From positions 3,534,001 through 3,598,000 of the forward strand of contig NZ_CP029197.1 of assembly GCF_008639165.1 (NCBI RefSeq): a stretch of 64,000 nt of DNA, written 5' to 3'. The stretch's first letter is position 1; the number at the start of each line of letters is the position of its first letter. Positions 29,073 to 38,653 of the stretch are shown one piece after another. The DNA is from Streptomyces venezuelae ATCC 10712. GTDB lineage: Bacteria; Actinomycetota; Actinomycetes; Streptomycetales; Streptomycetaceae. The position numbers were made by a program, and so were the translations under genes. The notes beneath the pieces are model-generated. The model made no database searches, was not told the DNA's origin, and was given only the letters and a program-made list of their open reading frames with translations.

Positions 29073-30917
29073 ATGTCTGTCACAGTAGATGGGGACAAAT
29101 CAGGATTGGTTCCGGTTCGAGTACGCCGGATTCTCCGCGGCCCACGGCCCGAGAAGGTCCCCGCGCTCGTCGGCACCGCCTGCACCCTGATCGGCCTGAT
29201 CGACATCGCCGCAGGAGTCTTCCCCCGCTTCCGCGCCAGCCGCATGCACGCCCTCGCGGAAGTCCTCCCCGGCACCCTCGGCCCCCTCTCCGCCGCCCTC
29301 TCCCTCAGCGTCGGCGTCCTCCTCCTGCTGCTCGCCCACGGCCTCAAGCGACACAAGCGCCGCGCCTGGCGCGCCGCCGTCGTCCTGCTGCCCCTCGGCG
29401 CCGCCGCCCAGTTCATCTGGCGCCACTCCGTCCTCGGCGCCCTCCTCTCCCTCGTACTCCTCACCCTCCTCGTACGCCACCGAGGCGAGTTCGCCGCCCT
29501 CCCCGACCCCCGCAGCCGCTGGCGCGCACTCGCCAACTTCGTCGTCATGGGCGCCGGCTCCATCGCCCTCGGCCTCGTCATCGTCAGCGCCCACCCGCGC
29601 CGCGTCATCGGCGACCCCAGCCTCGCCGACCGCCTCGAACACGTCCTCTACGGACTCTTCGGCGCCGAAGGCCCCGTCGGCTACAGCAACGGCGTCGACT
29701 GGACCGTCGGCTACTCCCTCGGCGCCCTCGGCATGCTCACCGCCCTCACCACCATCTACCTGGCCTTCCGCCCCGAACACCCCGCCGCCCGCCTCACCGC
29801 AGAGGACGAGATCAGGCTCCGCGCCCTCCTCGACCAGCACGGCGGCCGCGACTCCCTCGGCCACTTCGCGCTCCGCAGCGACAAGGGCGTCGTCTTCTCC
29901 CCCAGCGGCAAGGCCGCCGTCTGCTACCGCGTCGTCTCCGGCGTGATGCTCGCCAGCGGCGACCCCATCGGCGACGTCGAAGCCTGGCCCGGCGCCATCG
30001 AACGCTTCATGGACGAGGCCAAGGCCCACTCCTGGACCCCCGCCGTGATGGGCTGCTCCGAGACCGGCGGCCAGGTCTGGACCCGCGAAACCGGCCTCGA
30101 CGCCCTCGAACTCGGCGACGAGGCGGTCGTCGACGTCGAGGATTTCTCGCTCTCCGGACGGGCCATGCGCAACGTCCGCCAGATGGTGAAGCGCATCGAA
30201 CGCAACGGCTACACCACCCAGGTCCGCCGCGTCCGTGACCTCGACGACGCCGAACTCGAACGCGTCCGCCGCGCCGCCGCCGACTGGCGCGGCACCGACA
30301 CCGAACGCGGCTTCTCCATGGCCCTCGGCCGCATCGGCGCCCCCGGCGACGGCGACGCCGTCATAGCGACCGCCCACAAGAGCGACACCGACGACGACCT
30401 CACCTCCCCCTACGGCGACCTCAAGGCGATCATCCACTTCGTCCCCTGGGGCCGGGACGGCATGTCCCTGGAACTCATGCGCCGCGACCGCTCCGCCGAC
30501 CCCGGCATGAACGAGCTCCTCATCGTCGCCGCCCTCCAGGCCTCCCCCGGCCTCGGCATCGCGCGCGTGTCCCTCAACTTCGCCATGTTCCGCTCCGCCC
30601 TCGCCCGCGGCGAGAAGATCGGCGCGGGCCCCGTCCTGCGCGTCTGGCGCGGACTGCTCGTCTTCCTCTCCCGCTGGTTCCAGATCGAATCGCTGTACAA
30701 GTTCAACGCCAAGTTCCGGCCCCGCTGGGAGCCCCGCTTCGTCGTCTACCGCACCAGCCGCGACCTCCCCCGCATCGGCTTCGCCGCCATGCAGGCCGAA
30801 GGCTTCGTGAACTTCTCCCTGCCCCGCCCCTTCGCCCGCAGGCGCCCCGCCCCCACCCCCCGGCCCTGCGCGCACATCGTCCCCACCCCCTCGGAGCACG
30901 AGGTCCGCGCGGCCTGA
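29073..30917 (+). CDS. MprF/LysX-like membrane protein with DUF2156 aminoacyl-transferase domain
   Basis: A 614-residue protein. Residues 25-250 hold about six membrane helices; residues 260-580 are the DUF2156 domain (GHFALRSDKGVVFSPSGKAA, VCYRVVSGVMLASGDPIGD, MSLELMRRDRSADPGMNELLI). In MprF and LysX proteins this domain transfers lysine or another amino acid from tRNA to phosphatidylglycerol, reducing negative surface charge and raising resistance to cationic peptides. The C-terminal lysyl-tRNA synthetase module of mycobacterial LysX is absent. The ATG is preceded by GGGAAG. It ends 28 bp before folP and may be co-transcribed with it. Confidence 0.85.
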   Translation: MSVTVDGDKSGLVPVRVRRILRGPRPEKVPALVGTACTLIGLIDIAAGVFPRFRASRMHALAEVLPGTLGPLSAALSLSVGVLLLLLAHGLKRHKRRAWRAAVVLLPLGAAAQFIWRHSVLGALLSLVLLTLLVRHRGEFAALPDPRSRWRALANFVVMGAGSIALGLVIVSAHPRRVIGDPSLADRLEHVLYGLFGAEGPVGYSNGVDWTVGYSLGALGMLTALTTIYLAFRPEHPAARLTAEDEIRLRALLDQHGGRDSLGHFALRSDKGVVFSPSGKAAVCYRVVSGVMLASGDPIGDVEAWPGAIERFMDEAKAHSWTPAVMGCSETGGQVWTRETGLDALELGDEAVVDVEDFSLSGRAMRNVRQMVKRIERNGYTTQVRRVRDLDDAELERVRRAAADWRGTDTERGFSMALGRIGAPGDGDAVIATAHKSDTDDDLTSPYGDLKAIIHFVPWGRDGMSLELMRRDRSADPGMNELLIVAALQASPGLGIARVSLNFAMFRSALARGEKIGAGPVLRVWRGLLVFLSRWFQIESLYKFNAKFRPRWEPRFVVYRTSRDLPRIGFAAMQAEGFVNFSLPRPFARRRPAPTPRPCAHIVPTPSEHEVRAA

Positions 30918-30945
30918 TCCCGCCCCCGGGCCCTACGCTGGACAC

Positions 30946-31806
30946 ATGAGTACGACGACCGACCGGGGTACGGCCCGGGGCCTGCCGGAGTGGGACCGCT
31001 GCGCGGTCATGGGCGTGGTCAACGTGACCCCCGACTCCTTCTCCGACGGCGGCCGCTGGTTCGACACCACGGCCGCCGTCAAACACGGCCTCGACCTCGT
31101 CGCCCAAGGCGCCGACCTCGTCGACGTCGGCGGCGAGTCCACTCGCCCCGGCGCCAGCCGCGTCGACGAGGAGGAAGAACTCCGCCGCGTCGTCCCCGTC
31201 GTCCGCGGCCTCGCCGCCGAAGGCGTCACCGTCTCCGTCGACACGATGCGGGCCGGCGTCGCCGCCCGCGCCGTCGAAGCCGGCGCCGTCCTCGTCAACG
31301 ACGTCAGCGGCGGCCTCGCCGACCCCGCCATGGTCCCCGCCGTCGCCGCCGCCGAGGTCCCCTTCGTCGTCATGCACTGGCGCGGATTCAGCCAGGACAT
31401 GAACAGCCTCGCCGTCTACGACGACGTCGTCACCGAGGTCCTCGGCGAACTCCGCACCCGCCTCGAAGCCGTCGTCGACGGCGGCATCGACCCCGAACGG
31501 ATCATCGTCGACCCCGGCCTCGGCTTCGCCAAGCTCGCCCCCCACGACCTGGCCCTCGTCGCCCACCTCCGCGAGCTCCGCGCCCTCGGCCGCCCCCTCC
31601 TCGTCGCCGCCTCCCGCAAGCGTTTCCTCGGCCACGTCCTCACCCGCGAGGGCTCCACCCCGCCCCCCGCCCGCGAACGCGACGCCGCCACCGCCGCCGT
31701 CTCCGCCCTCGCCGCCCACGCCGGCGCCTGGGCCGTCCGCGTCCACGAGGTCAGGGCCACCGCCGACGCCGTACGGGTCGCCCGCGCCGTCGAGGGAGCC
31801 GCGTGA
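30946..31806 (+). CDS. folP: Dihydropteroate synthase
   Basis: A 286-residue TIM-barrel enzyme that joins p-aminobenzoate to dihydropterin pyrophosphate; the sulfonamide target. Signature motifs are MGVVNVTPDSFSDGGRW, VDVGGESTRPGASRV and the phosphate-binding ASRKRFLGH. First gene of the folate run, with a 4-bp GTGA overlap into the next gene. Length and motifs are normal. Confidence 0.97.
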   Translation: MSTTTDRGTARGLPEWDRCAVMGVVNVTPDSFSDGGRWFDTTAAVKHGLDLVAQGADLVDVGGESTRPGASRVDEEEELRRVVPVVRGLAAEGVTVSVDTMRAGVAARAVEAGAVLVNDVSGGLADPAMVPAVAAAEVPFVVMHWRGFSQDMNSLAVYDDVVTEVLGELRTRLEAVVDGGIDPERIIVDPGLGFAKLAPHDLALVAHLRELRALGRPLLVAASRKRFLGHVLTREGSTPPPARERDAATAAVSALAAHAGAWAVRVHEVRATADAVRVARAVEGAA

Positions 31807-32288
31807 GCCGCACCGCCGACGAGGCGGCCGTCGAAGCCGCCAACACCGCCTTCTACGAGGCGATGGAGACCGGCGACTTCGAAGGCGTCTCCGCGCTCTG
31901 GCTCGACGACGGAGCCACCCCCATCACCTGCGTCCACCCCGGCTGGCCCGTCCTCACCGGCCGCGGCGAGGTGCTCCGCTCGTACGCGCTGATCATGGCG
32001 AACACCGAGTACATCCAGTTCTTCCTCACCGACCTCAAGATCTCCCTCGCCGGGAACACCGCCGTCGTCACCTGCACCGAGAACATCCTCAGCGGCGGAC
32101 CCCCCGAGGACGGCGCCGAACTGGGACCCCTCGTCGGCCAGCTCGTCGTCGCCACCAATGTGTTCCGCCACACATCCGACGGCTGGCGGATCTGGTCCCA
32201 CCACGCCTCCCCGGTCCTCGCGGACACCGACGACACCGAGGAAACCGGCGACCCCGGAGACGACGAGCCCCGCCCCGACCAGGCTTGA
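31803..32288 (+). CDS. SnoaL-like/NTF2-fold protein in the folate operon
   Basis: A 161-residue protein of the cone-shaped NTF2 fold (AVEAANTAFYEAMETGDFEGVSALW, CVHPGWPVLTGRGEVLRSYA, NVFRHTSDGWRIWSHHAS). Residues D/H in the cavity are present, as in SnoaL-like enzymes, but no substrate can be read from sequence. It starts at GTG 31803 overlapping the folP stop codon by 4 bp, so translation is coupled. An acidic 15-residue tail ends the protein. The constant place between folP and folB suggests a pterin-related or quality-control role; this is inference. Confidence 0.85.
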   Translation: MSRTADEAAVEAANTAFYEAMETGDFEGVSALWLDDGATPITCVHPGWPVLTGRGEVLRSYALIMANTEYIQFFLTDLKISLAGNTAVVTCTENILSGGPPEDGAELGPLVGQLVVATNVFRHTSDGWRIWSHHASPVLADTDDTEETGDPGDDEPRPDQA

Positions 32289-32424
32289 GCCCCCCTCCAC
32301 CGGCCCGCCCGCGGCCCCCCGAGGGCAAGGTCTGTCGGTCCCCGCAGGTAGATTCGATGCTGGACACCCGGCCGTCCGCACCCGGCTGCGTGGCCACCGA
32401 ACTACGACAGCAGGAGTGATTCGC

Positions 32425-32784
32425 GTGGATCGTGTCGCGCTGCGCGGCCTCAAGGCCCGGGGCCACCACGGCGTCTTCCCCAAGGAGCGCGAGGAGGGCC
32501 AGACCTTCATCGTGGACCTGGTCCTCGGCCTGGACACCCGCCCGGCGGCCGCCGACGACGACCTGACCAAGACCGTGCACTACGGGGTCGTCGCCGAAGA
32601 GGTCGTGGACGTCGTCCAGGGCGAGCCCGTCGACCTCATCGAGACCCTCGCCGAGCGCATCGCCCAGCAATGCCTCAGCCACGCCGGGGTACAAGAGGTG
32701 GAGGTCGTCGTCCACAAGCCGGACGCGCCCATCACCGTGCCGTTCGACGACGTGACCATCACGATCACCCGGAGCCGACGATGA
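32425..32784 (+). CDS. folB: Dihydroneopterin aldolase
   Basis: A 119-residue enzyme that converts dihydroneopterin to hydroxymethyldihydropterin and glycolaldehyde. Motifs: LRGLKARGHHGVFPKEREEGQ (catalytic region), TVHYGVVAEEV and LIETLAERIA. The start is GTG 32425, 8 nt after AGGAG (32412-32416). The stop codon overlaps the folK ATG (ATGA). Confidence 0.96.
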   Translation: MDRVALRGLKARGHHGVFPKEREEGQTFIVDLVLGLDTRPAAADDDLTKTVHYGVVAEEVVDVVQGEPVDLIETLAERIAQQCLSHAGVQEVEVVVHKPDAPITVPFDDVTITITRSRR

Positions 32785-33380
32785 AGCCGACGCAGAGCGA
32801 CCCCACCGTCCAGCCCGTACCGGCCTCCGTCGTCGCGACCGTCGACGCCGCCGACACGACGCTGTCCAACCCCCGCTGGGCCGTCGTGGCCCTCGGCGCC
32901 AACCTCGGCAACCGCCTGGAGACCCTCCAGGGGGCCGTCGACGCCCTCGCCGACACCCCCGGCCTCCGCGTCAAGGCCGTCTCCCCGGTGTACGAGACGG
33001 AGCCCTGGGGCGTCGAGCCCGGCACCCAGCCCTCGTACCTCAACGCCGTCGCGCTCCTCAAGACGACCCTGCCGCCCTCCTCCCTCCTGGAGCGGGCCCA
33101 CGCCGTCGAGGAGGCCTTCCACCGCGTCCGCGAGGAGCACTGGGGCGCCCGCACCATCGACGTCGACATCGTCGCCTACGCGGACGTGGTCTCCGACGAC
33201 CCCGTCCTCACCCTCCCGCACCCCCGCGCCCACCAGCGCGCCTTCGTGCTCGCCCCCTGGCACGACGTGGACCCCGAGGCCCAGCTCCCCGGCCACGGAC
33301 CGGTCACCGAGCTCCTCGCCGCCGTCGGCGGCGAAGGCATCGCCCGCCGCGCCGACCTGGAACTCCGTCTGCCCGAGTAG
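32781..33380 (+). CDS. folK: 2-amino-4-hydroxy-6-hydroxymethyldihydropteridine pyrophosphokinase
   Basis: A 199-residue enzyme that pyrophosphorylates hydroxymethyldihydropterin, giving the FolP substrate. Motifs: ALGANLGNRLETLQGAVDAL, VYETEPWGV, and the signature RVREEHWGARTIDVDIVAY. The first 35 residues are an extra, low-complexity lead not found in typical FolK. Coupled to folB by a 4-bp overlap. Confidence 0.96.
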   Translation: MKPTQSDPTVQPVPASVVATVDAADTTLSNPRWAVVALGANLGNRLETLQGAVDALADTPGLRVKAVSPVYETEPWGVEPGTQPSYLNAVALLKTTLPPSSLLERAHAVEEAFHRVREEHWGARTIDVDIVAYADVVSDDPVLTLPHPRAHQRAFVLAPWHDVDPEAQLPGHGPVTELLAAVGGEGIARRADLELRLPE

Positions 33381-33443
33381 TCGTTACGCTTCGTGGCAGA
33401 CCGCCCCGCGGACCACGACCGACGATCAGGAGAAGGACACCCG

Positions 33444-33932
33444 GTGAAACAACTGCGGCTGAAGGTGCTCGCCGGACTGTTCCTCGTGGCCGGCATCCTC
33501 TCCTGGGGCGCCGCCCGGCTCTGGGACTCGGTCGGCACCCTCCCCAGCGTGCCGATCGCCGCGCCCATCGTCCTCGCCGTGATCGCGGTCGTCCTGACGG
33601 CGACCGCCCTCTCCATCCGGGTCCGCCTCAAGGCCCAGCGCGACCGCCGCCCCGGCGCCAAGGGGGTCGAACCCCTCATGGCGGCCCGCGCGGTCGTCTT
33701 CGGCCAGGCGAGCGCCCTGGTGGCCGCCCTCGTCGCCGGCATGTACGGCGGCACGGGCGTCTTCCTCCTCGGCTCCCTCGACGTCCCCGCCCGCCGCGAC
33801 CAGGCCCTCTACGCGGCCCTCTCGGTCGCGGCAGGCATCGCCGTCATCGCCGCCGCCCTCTTCCTGGAGCGCGTCTGCAGACTCCCGGAGGACGAGGACA
33901 ACGGCGAAGGCCCGGGCAAGGCCCGGGCCTGA
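33444..33932 (+). CDS. DUF3180 membrane protein
   Basis: A 162-residue protein with four hydrophobic helices (about residues 7-25, 37-57, 80-100 and 115-140). It is the DUF3180 family, which follows folK in many actinobacteria, including M. tuberculosis (Rv3605c). The GTG at 33444 has the site AGGAGAAGG. The last codons (GEGPGKARA) form part of a hairpin that may terminate the operon. Function unknown; it does not look like an enzyme. Confidence 0.85.
   Translation: MKQLRLKVLAGLFLVAGILSWGAARLWDSVGTLPSVPIAAPIVLAVIAVVLTATALSIRVRLKAQRDRRPGAKGVEPLMAARAVVFGQASALVAALVAGMYGGTGVFLLGSLDVPARRDQALYAALSVAAGIAVIAAALFLERVCRLPEDEDNGEGPGKARA
33909..33929. terminator. Candidate terminator at the end of the folate operon
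   Basis: Nine-bp arms GGCCCGGGC (33909-33917) and GCCCGGGCC (33921-33929) close on AAG. It overlaps the last codons of the DUF3180 gene and lies 22 bp from the 3' end of folE on the other strand, so it could serve both transcripts. Confidence 0.55.
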
Positions 33933-33951
33933 TCCGGTCCGTCGTGGCGCG

Positions 33952-34557
33952 TCAGCGCGCCATGATGAGGCTCATCGCCTCGGCGCGGGTCGCGGGGTCG
34001 CGCAGCTGGCCGCGGACGGCCGAGGTGATCGTCTTGGCGCCCGGCTTGCGGATGCCGCGCATGGACATGCACATGTGCTCGCACTCGAAGACCACGATGA
34101 CGCCCCGCGGCTCCAGGATGTCCATCAGGGAGTCCGCCACCTGGGTGGTCAACCGTTCCTGCACCTGGGGACGGCGGGCGTAGACGTCGACGAGCCGGGC
34201 CAGCTTCGACAGGCCGGTGATCTTGCCGGACGTCGACGGGATGTAACCGACGTGGGCGACGCCCCGGAACGGTACGAGATGGTGCTCACATGTCGAGTAC
34301 ACCTCAATGTCCTTGACTAGCACCATCTCGTCGTGACCGAGATCGAACGTCGTCGTCAGCACGCCCTCGGGCACCTGCCACAGGCCCGCGAATATCTCCT
34401 TGTACGCCCGCGCCACCCGCGCCGGCGTCTCCCTCAGGCCCTCACGGTCCGGGTCCTCGCCGACCGCGATGAGGAGCTCCCGCACGGCGGCCTCGGCGCG
34501 CTTCTCGTCGAACTCGCCGATCGTGCCCTCGCCGTCCAGCGTCACCGGGTCGGTCAT
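33952..34557 (-). CDS. folE: GTP cyclohydrolase I
   Basis: A 201-residue enzyme making dihydroneopterin triphosphate from GTP, the entry to folate synthesis. Zinc and active-site motifs are intact: [47 protein letters not shown] and [15 protein letters not shown]. It is convergent with the rest of the folate genes. A strong hairpin separates it from ftsH upstream, so it probably has its own promoter in the short gap. Confidence 0.97.
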   Translation of the reverse strand: MTDPVTLDGEGTIGEFDEKRAEAAVRELLIAVGEDPDREGLRETPARVARAYKEIFAGLWQVPEGVLTTTFDLGHDEMVLVKDIEVYSTCEHHLVPFRGVAHVGYIPSTSGKITGLSKLARLVDVYARRPQVQERLTTQVADSLMDILEPRGVIVVFECEHMCMSMRGIRKPGAKTITSAVRGQLRDPATRAEAMSLIMAR

Positions 34558-34596
34558 CTCTGTGCCTCGTTCCGTCTGGCTGATAGTGCGCGAAAT

Positions 34597-34634
34597 GCCG
34601 CGCCCCCACAGGCTAAAACCTGTGGGGGCGCGGC
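34597..34634 (-). terminator. Strong hairpin terminator of ftsH
   Basis: A perfect 16-bp stem, GCCGCGCCCCCACAGG (34597-34612) with CCTGTGGGGGCGCGGC (34619-34634), loop CTAAAA. It lies 22 bp beyond the ftsH stop codon and just upstream of the folE start. Confidence 0.85.
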
Positions 34635-34655
34635 AGCCATTCCGGGGTGGCGCGG

Positions 34656-36674
34656 TCAGTCCTCCGGGGTGTCCACCGGGGCGATCTCGATGCCCTTCGT
34701 GGTGTCGACCGCGGGGGTCGCCGAGCCGTTCGCGCTGTTCGTCAGGGCGAGCTCCTTGGGGGAGAGCACCGGCGGACGCGTGGACGGGGTACGGCGGGAG
34801 GATCCGGTCCAGGCCGGGCGGGCCGGGCGCTTGACGATGGGGGTGAAGATCTCGGCGATCTCCTCCTTGCCCAGCGTCTCCTTCTCCAGGAGGGCGAGGA
34901 CCAGGTTGTCGAGAACGTCGCGGTTCTCGACGAGGATCTCCCAGGCCTCGTTGTGCGCGGTCTCGATGAGCTTCTTGACCTCTTCGTCGACCAGCGCCGC
35001 GACCTCTTCCGAGTAGTCGCGCTGGTGCGCCATCTCACGGCCGAGGAACGGCTCGGTGTTGTCGCCACCGAACTTGATCGCGCCGAGACGCTCGGTCATG
35101 CCGTACTGCGTGACCATCGCGCGAGCGGTGGCCGTGGCCTTCTCGATGTCGTTCGCCGCGCCCGTGGTCGGGTCGTGGAAGACGAGCTCCTCGGCCGCGC
35201 GGCCGCCCAGCATGTAGGCCAGCTGGTCGAGCATCTCGTTGCGGGTGGTCGAGTACTTGTCCTCGTCCGGCAGGACCATCGTGTAGCCCAGGGCGCGGCC
35301 GCGGGACAGGATGGTGATCTTGTGGACGGGGTCGGAGTTCGGCGAGGCCGCCGCGACGAGGGCGTGGCCGCCCTCGTGGTACGCGGTGATCTTCTTCTCC
35401 TTGTCCGACATGATCCGGGTCCGCTTCTGCGGGCCCGCGACCACACGGTCGATCGCCTCGTCCAGAGCCTTGTTGTCGATCAGCTTCTGGTCGCTGCGGG
35501 CGGTGAGGAGCGCCGCCTCGTTGAGGACGTTGGAGAGGTCCGCGCCGGTGAAGCCGGGGGTGCGTCGGGCGACGGCGCCGAGGTCGACGTCCGGGGCGAC
35601 CGGCTTGCCCTTCTGGTGGACCTTGAGGATCTCCAGACGGCCCTGCATGTCGGGGCGGTCGACGGCGATCTGGCGGTCGAACCGGCCGGGGCGCAGGAGG
35701 GCGGGGTCGAGGATGTCGGGCCGGTTCGTGGCGGCGATCAGGATGACGCCGCCCTTCACGTCGAAGCCGTCCATCTCGACGAGGAGCTGGTTGAGGGTCT
35801 GCTCGCGCTCGTCGTGGCCGCCGCCGAGGCCGGCGCCGCGGTGGCGTCCGACGGCGTCGATCTCGTCGACGAAGACGATGGCCGGCGCGTTGGCCTTGGC
35901 CTGCTCGAAGAGGTCGCGGACCCGGGAGGCGCCGACACCGACGAACATCTCGACGAAGTCGGAGCCGGAGATCGAGTAGAACGGCACCCCGGCCTCGCCG
36001 GCGACGGCGCGCGCGAGGAGCGTCTTGCCGGTTCCGGGCGGGCCGTAGAGCAGGACGCCCTTGGGGATCTTGGCGCCGACGGCCTGGAACTTCGCGGGCT
36101 CCTGGAGGAATTCCTTGATCTCGTGGAGTTCCTCGACGGCCTCGTCCGAGCCGGCGACGTCGGCGAAGGTGGTCTTCGGCGTGTCCTTGGTGATGAGCTT
36201 CGCCTTGGACTTCCCGAACTGCATGACGCGGGAGCCGCCGCCCTGCATCTGGTTCATCAGGAAGAGGAAGACGACCACGATGAGGACGAAGGGGAGGAGC
36301 GAGAGCAGGATCGAGACGAAGGGCGACTGCTTCGTCGGGGAGACGGTGTAGCCCTTCTCGATCTGCCCGGCCTCGAACTTCTCCTGCAGCTTGTCCGCGA
36401 CGTCGACGCCCTGGGAGCCGATGTAGCTGGCCTGGACCTTGCTGCTGTTGTCGATCTTCTGACCGTCGACGAGTTCGATCTTGATGATCTGCTCGTCACC
36501 GGTGGTGACCTTTGCCTGCTTGACCTGGTTCTTGTCGATCGCCTGGACGACCTTGCCGGTGTCCACCGTCTTGTAGCCCTCGGACGAGCCGACGACCTGC
36601 ATCAGCACGACCACGGCGAGGACGGCCAGCACGATCCACATGACCGGCCCACGGAAGTATCGCTTCACGTCCAT
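34656..36674 (-). CDS. ftsH: ATP-dependent zinc metalloprotease FtsH
   Basis: A 672-residue membrane-bound AAA protease that degrades membrane and regulatory proteins. Two membrane helices (about residues 9-28 and 105-128) flank an extracytoplasmic domain; then comes AAA Walker [17 protein letters not shown], Walker [16 protein letters not shown], and the zinc motif [12 protein letters not shown]. The C-terminal 50 residues are a poorly conserved tail. The gene ends at a strong hairpin and is separated from hpt by another. Confidence 0.97.
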   Translation of the reverse strand: MDVKRYFRGPVMWIVLAVLAVVVLMQVVGSSEGYKTVDTGKVVQAIDKNQVKQAKVTTGDEQIIKIELVDGQKIDNSSKVQASYIGSQGVDVADKLQEKFEAGQIEKGYTVSPTKQSPFVSILLSLLPFVLIVVVFLFLMNQMQGGGSRVMQFGKSKAKLITKDTPKTTFADVAGSDEAVEELHEIKEFLQEPAKFQAVGAKIPKGVLLYGPPGTGKTLLARAVAGEAGVPFYSISGSDFVEMFVGVGASRVRDLFEQAKANAPAIVFVDEIDAVGRHRGAGLGGGHDEREQTLNQLLVEMDGFDVKGGVILIAATNRPDILDPALLRPGRFDRQIAVDRPDMQGRLEILKVHQKGKPVAPDVDLGAVARRTPGFTGADLSNVLNEAALLTARSDQKLIDNKALDEAIDRVVAGPQKRTRIMSDKEKKITAYHEGGHALVAAASPNSDPVHKITILSRGRALGYTMVLPDEDKYSTTRNEMLDQLAYMLGGRAAEELVFHDPTTGAANDIEKATATARAMVTQYGMTERLGAIKFGGDNTEPFLGREMAHQRDYSEEVAALVDEEVKKLIETAHNEAWEILVENRDVLDNLVLALLEKETLGKEEIAEIFTPIVKRPARPAWTGSSRRTPSTRPPVLSPKELALTNSANGSATPAVDTTKGIEIAPVDTPED

Positions 36675-36785
36675 CCATACGGAGCGAGAACGCCCCGTCC
36701 CTCCTGCCCGTAGGAAAATGCTGCTGTGAGAGCTGCTGTGTGAAAAAGCTGTTCTTCGGACGGTACCTCAGCATCGTCGCCCGCG

Positions 36786-36820
36786 ACCGCCTTCCCGTGG
36801 TTCAACGGAGGGAAGGCGGT
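36786..36820 (-). terminator. Hairpin between hpt and ftsH
   Basis: Eleven-bp arms ACCGCCTTCCC (36786-36796) and GGGAAGGCGGT (36810-36820) with a 13-nt loop, placed 37 bp beyond the hpt stop codon. It likely ends the tilS-hpt transcript. Confidence 0.7.
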
Positions 36821-36857
36821 GCGGGTTCCCCGAACGCCCGGGCCGACGGCGTGGCCG

Positions 36858-37412
36858 TCAGCCGCCGTAGACGTGCGGAGCGAGCGTGCCGACGAACGGA
36901 AGGTTCCGGTACTTCTCGGCGTAGTCGAGGCCGTAGCCCACGACGAACTCGTTGGGAATGTCGAAGCCGATCCACTTGACGTCGATCGCGACCTTCGCGG
37001 CCTCGGGCTTGCGCAGCAGCGTGCAGACCTCGAGGGAGGCGGGCTCGCGCGAGCCGAGGTTCGACAGCAGCCAGGACAGCGTCAGGCCGGAGTCGATGAT
37101 GTCCTCGACGATCAGGACGTGCTTGCCCTTGATGTCGGTGTCGAGGTCCTTGAGGATCCTGACGACGCCCGAGGACTGGGTGCCGGCGCCGTAGGAGGAC
37201 ACGGCCATCCAGTCCATGGTGACGGGGGTGGAAAGGGCGCGAGCCAGATCCGCCATCACCATCACCGCGCCCTTGAGGACGCCGACGATGAGCAGGTCCT
37301 TGCCCGCGTATTCCGCGTCGATCTTCGCGGCCAGCTCTGCCAGCTTGGCGTCGATCTCTTCCTTGGTGATGAGCACCGACTGGAGGTCGGTGCCCATGTC
37401 CTTCTCGTTCAC
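36858..37412 (-). CDS. hpt: Hypoxanthine phosphoribosyltransferase
   Basis: A 184-residue purine-salvage enzyme converting hypoxanthine or guanine and PRPP to the nucleotide. The PRPP-binding motif [15 protein letters not shown], the PPi loop [10 protein letters not shown] and the flexible-loop region [11 protein letters not shown] are present. I use GTG 37412 ([11 protein letters not shown]); ATG 37397 with the site GAGAAGGA is a real alternative. It lies 26 bp downstream of tilS, a pairing conserved across bacteria, and ahead of ftsH. Confidence 0.96.
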   Translation of the reverse strand: MNEKDMGTDLQSVLITKEEIDAKLAELAAKIDAEYAGKDLLIVGVLKGAVMVMADLARALSTPVTMDWMAVSSYGAGTQSSGVVRILKDLDTDIKGKHVLIVEDIIDSGLTLSWLLSNLGSREPASLEVCTLLRKPEAAKVAIDVKWIGFDIPNEFVVGYGLDYAEKYRNLPFVGTLAPHVYGG

Positions 37413-37438
37413 CCGGGTCACTTTCGTTGCAGCGTGCG

Positions 37439-38446
37439 TCAGCCTTGCCGGATGACCAGTCTGCCACCCTGGCGGCGGGCTTCGACGCGGCCGGGCAGGT
37501 TGATGGCTCCCTGGCCGCGCCAGCCGGTGATGAGCCGGTCGACTTCTTCGATGTGCCGGGCGAAGAGGGAGCCGGCGGGGGCGCCCTCGGCGATGACGGC
37601 GCGGCGCAGGACGCGGCGGCGTACGGCGGGGGGCAGCCCGTGGAGCTTGGCGCACTCCAGGGCGCCCGCCTCGTCGCGTACGGAGGTCTCGGCGTCGGCC
37701 GCCCAGGTGTCGAGGGCGTCCGCGTCGTCCCGGGAGAGCTGGGCCGTTCGGGCGAGGGCTTCGACGACGCCTTTGCCGAGGGCCTTCTCGAGGGCGGGGA
37801 GGCCTTCGTGGCGGAGCCGCGAGCGGGTGTAGGCGGGGTCGCTGTTGTGGGGGTCGTCCCAGACGGCGAGTTCCTGTGCGACGCAGGCCTTGCGGACGGT
37901 CTGCCGGTCGAGCTGGAGGAAGGGGCGCCGGTAGCGGCCGGAGGCGCCGGAGATGGCGGCCATGCCGGAGAGCGAGCGGATGCCGGAGCCCCTGGCGAGT
38001 CCGAGCAGGACGGTTTCGGCCTGGTCGTCGCGGGTGTGGCCGAGGAGGATCGCGGCGGCTCCGTGGCGTTCGGCGGCGGCGTCGAGGGCCGCGTACCGCG
38101 CGTCGCGGGCCGCTGCCTCGGGGCCTCCTTCGCGGCCGACGGTGACGGCGACGGCCTCGGAGGGGGTGAGGCCGAGGGCGGTCATGCGGCCGACGACCTC
38201 GCCGGCGCGGGTGTCGGAGCCGTCCTGGAGTCCGTGGTCGACGGTGATGCCGCCGGCGCGCACGGGGAGCTTGCGGGCCTCGAAGGCGAGGGCGGAGGCG
38301 AGCGCCATGGAGTCGGCGCCGCCGGAGCAGGCGACGAGCACGAGGGGGGTGTGCTCGGCGTCCGTGGTGGTGTGCTCGGTGAGAACGTCGTGGAGTACGC
38401 GGCGGACCGCCAGGCGTATCGCCGCGACCGCAGGATGGGGACCCAT
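37439..38446 (-). CDS. tilS: tRNA(Ile)-lysidine synthetase
   Basis: A 335-residue N-type ATP pyrophosphatase that modifies C34 of the CAU-anticodon tRNA-Ile to lysidine so that it reads AUA. The PP-loop is [19 protein letters not shown] (about residues 37-55), with [23 protein letters not shown] and RPFLQLDR downstream. The C-terminal domain is short, as in other actinobacteria. Upstream 207 bp hold no recognisable gene. Confidence 0.96.
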   Translation of the reverse strand: MGPHPAVAAIRLAVRRVLHDVLTEHTTTDAEHTPLVLVACSGGADSMALASALAFEARKLPVRAGGITVDHGLQDGSDTRAGEVVGRMTALGLTPSEAVAVTVGREGGPEAAARDARYAALDAAAERHGAAAILLGHTRDDQAETVLLGLARGSGIRSLSGMAAISGASGRYRRPFLQLDRQTVRKACVAQELAVWDDPHNSDPAYTRSRLRHEGLPALEKALGKGVVEALARTAQLSRDDADALDTWAADAETSVRDEAGALECAKLHGLPPAVRRRVLRRAVIAEGAPAGSLFARHIEEVDRLITGWRGQGAINLPGRVEARRQGGRLVIRQG

Positions 38447-38653
38447 GTCCGGTGCCCTTCGTGATGGGGTGGGGTGCCTCGGTCGGAGTCTTAACGGTCG
38501 GAAAGGGGGGTTCGGTCACTCAGAGTGCGTCGATGGTGACAGAAACCCGGCCGTTACCCGAGCATTGCACGCCTCACCCCATGCTCAGGGTCCCTCGGAT
38601 GGGTGATTGGTGGGGTGTTCGGACGTGTTCCTGTGCCGTCTGCCGCACCTGTC

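Noticed and set aside
26444..30238. 1264-residue plus-strand open frame across the ABC transporter and esterase genes
   Set aside because: Arg/Pro/Leu-rich shadow of genes with clear families in other frames; no ribosome site or domain.
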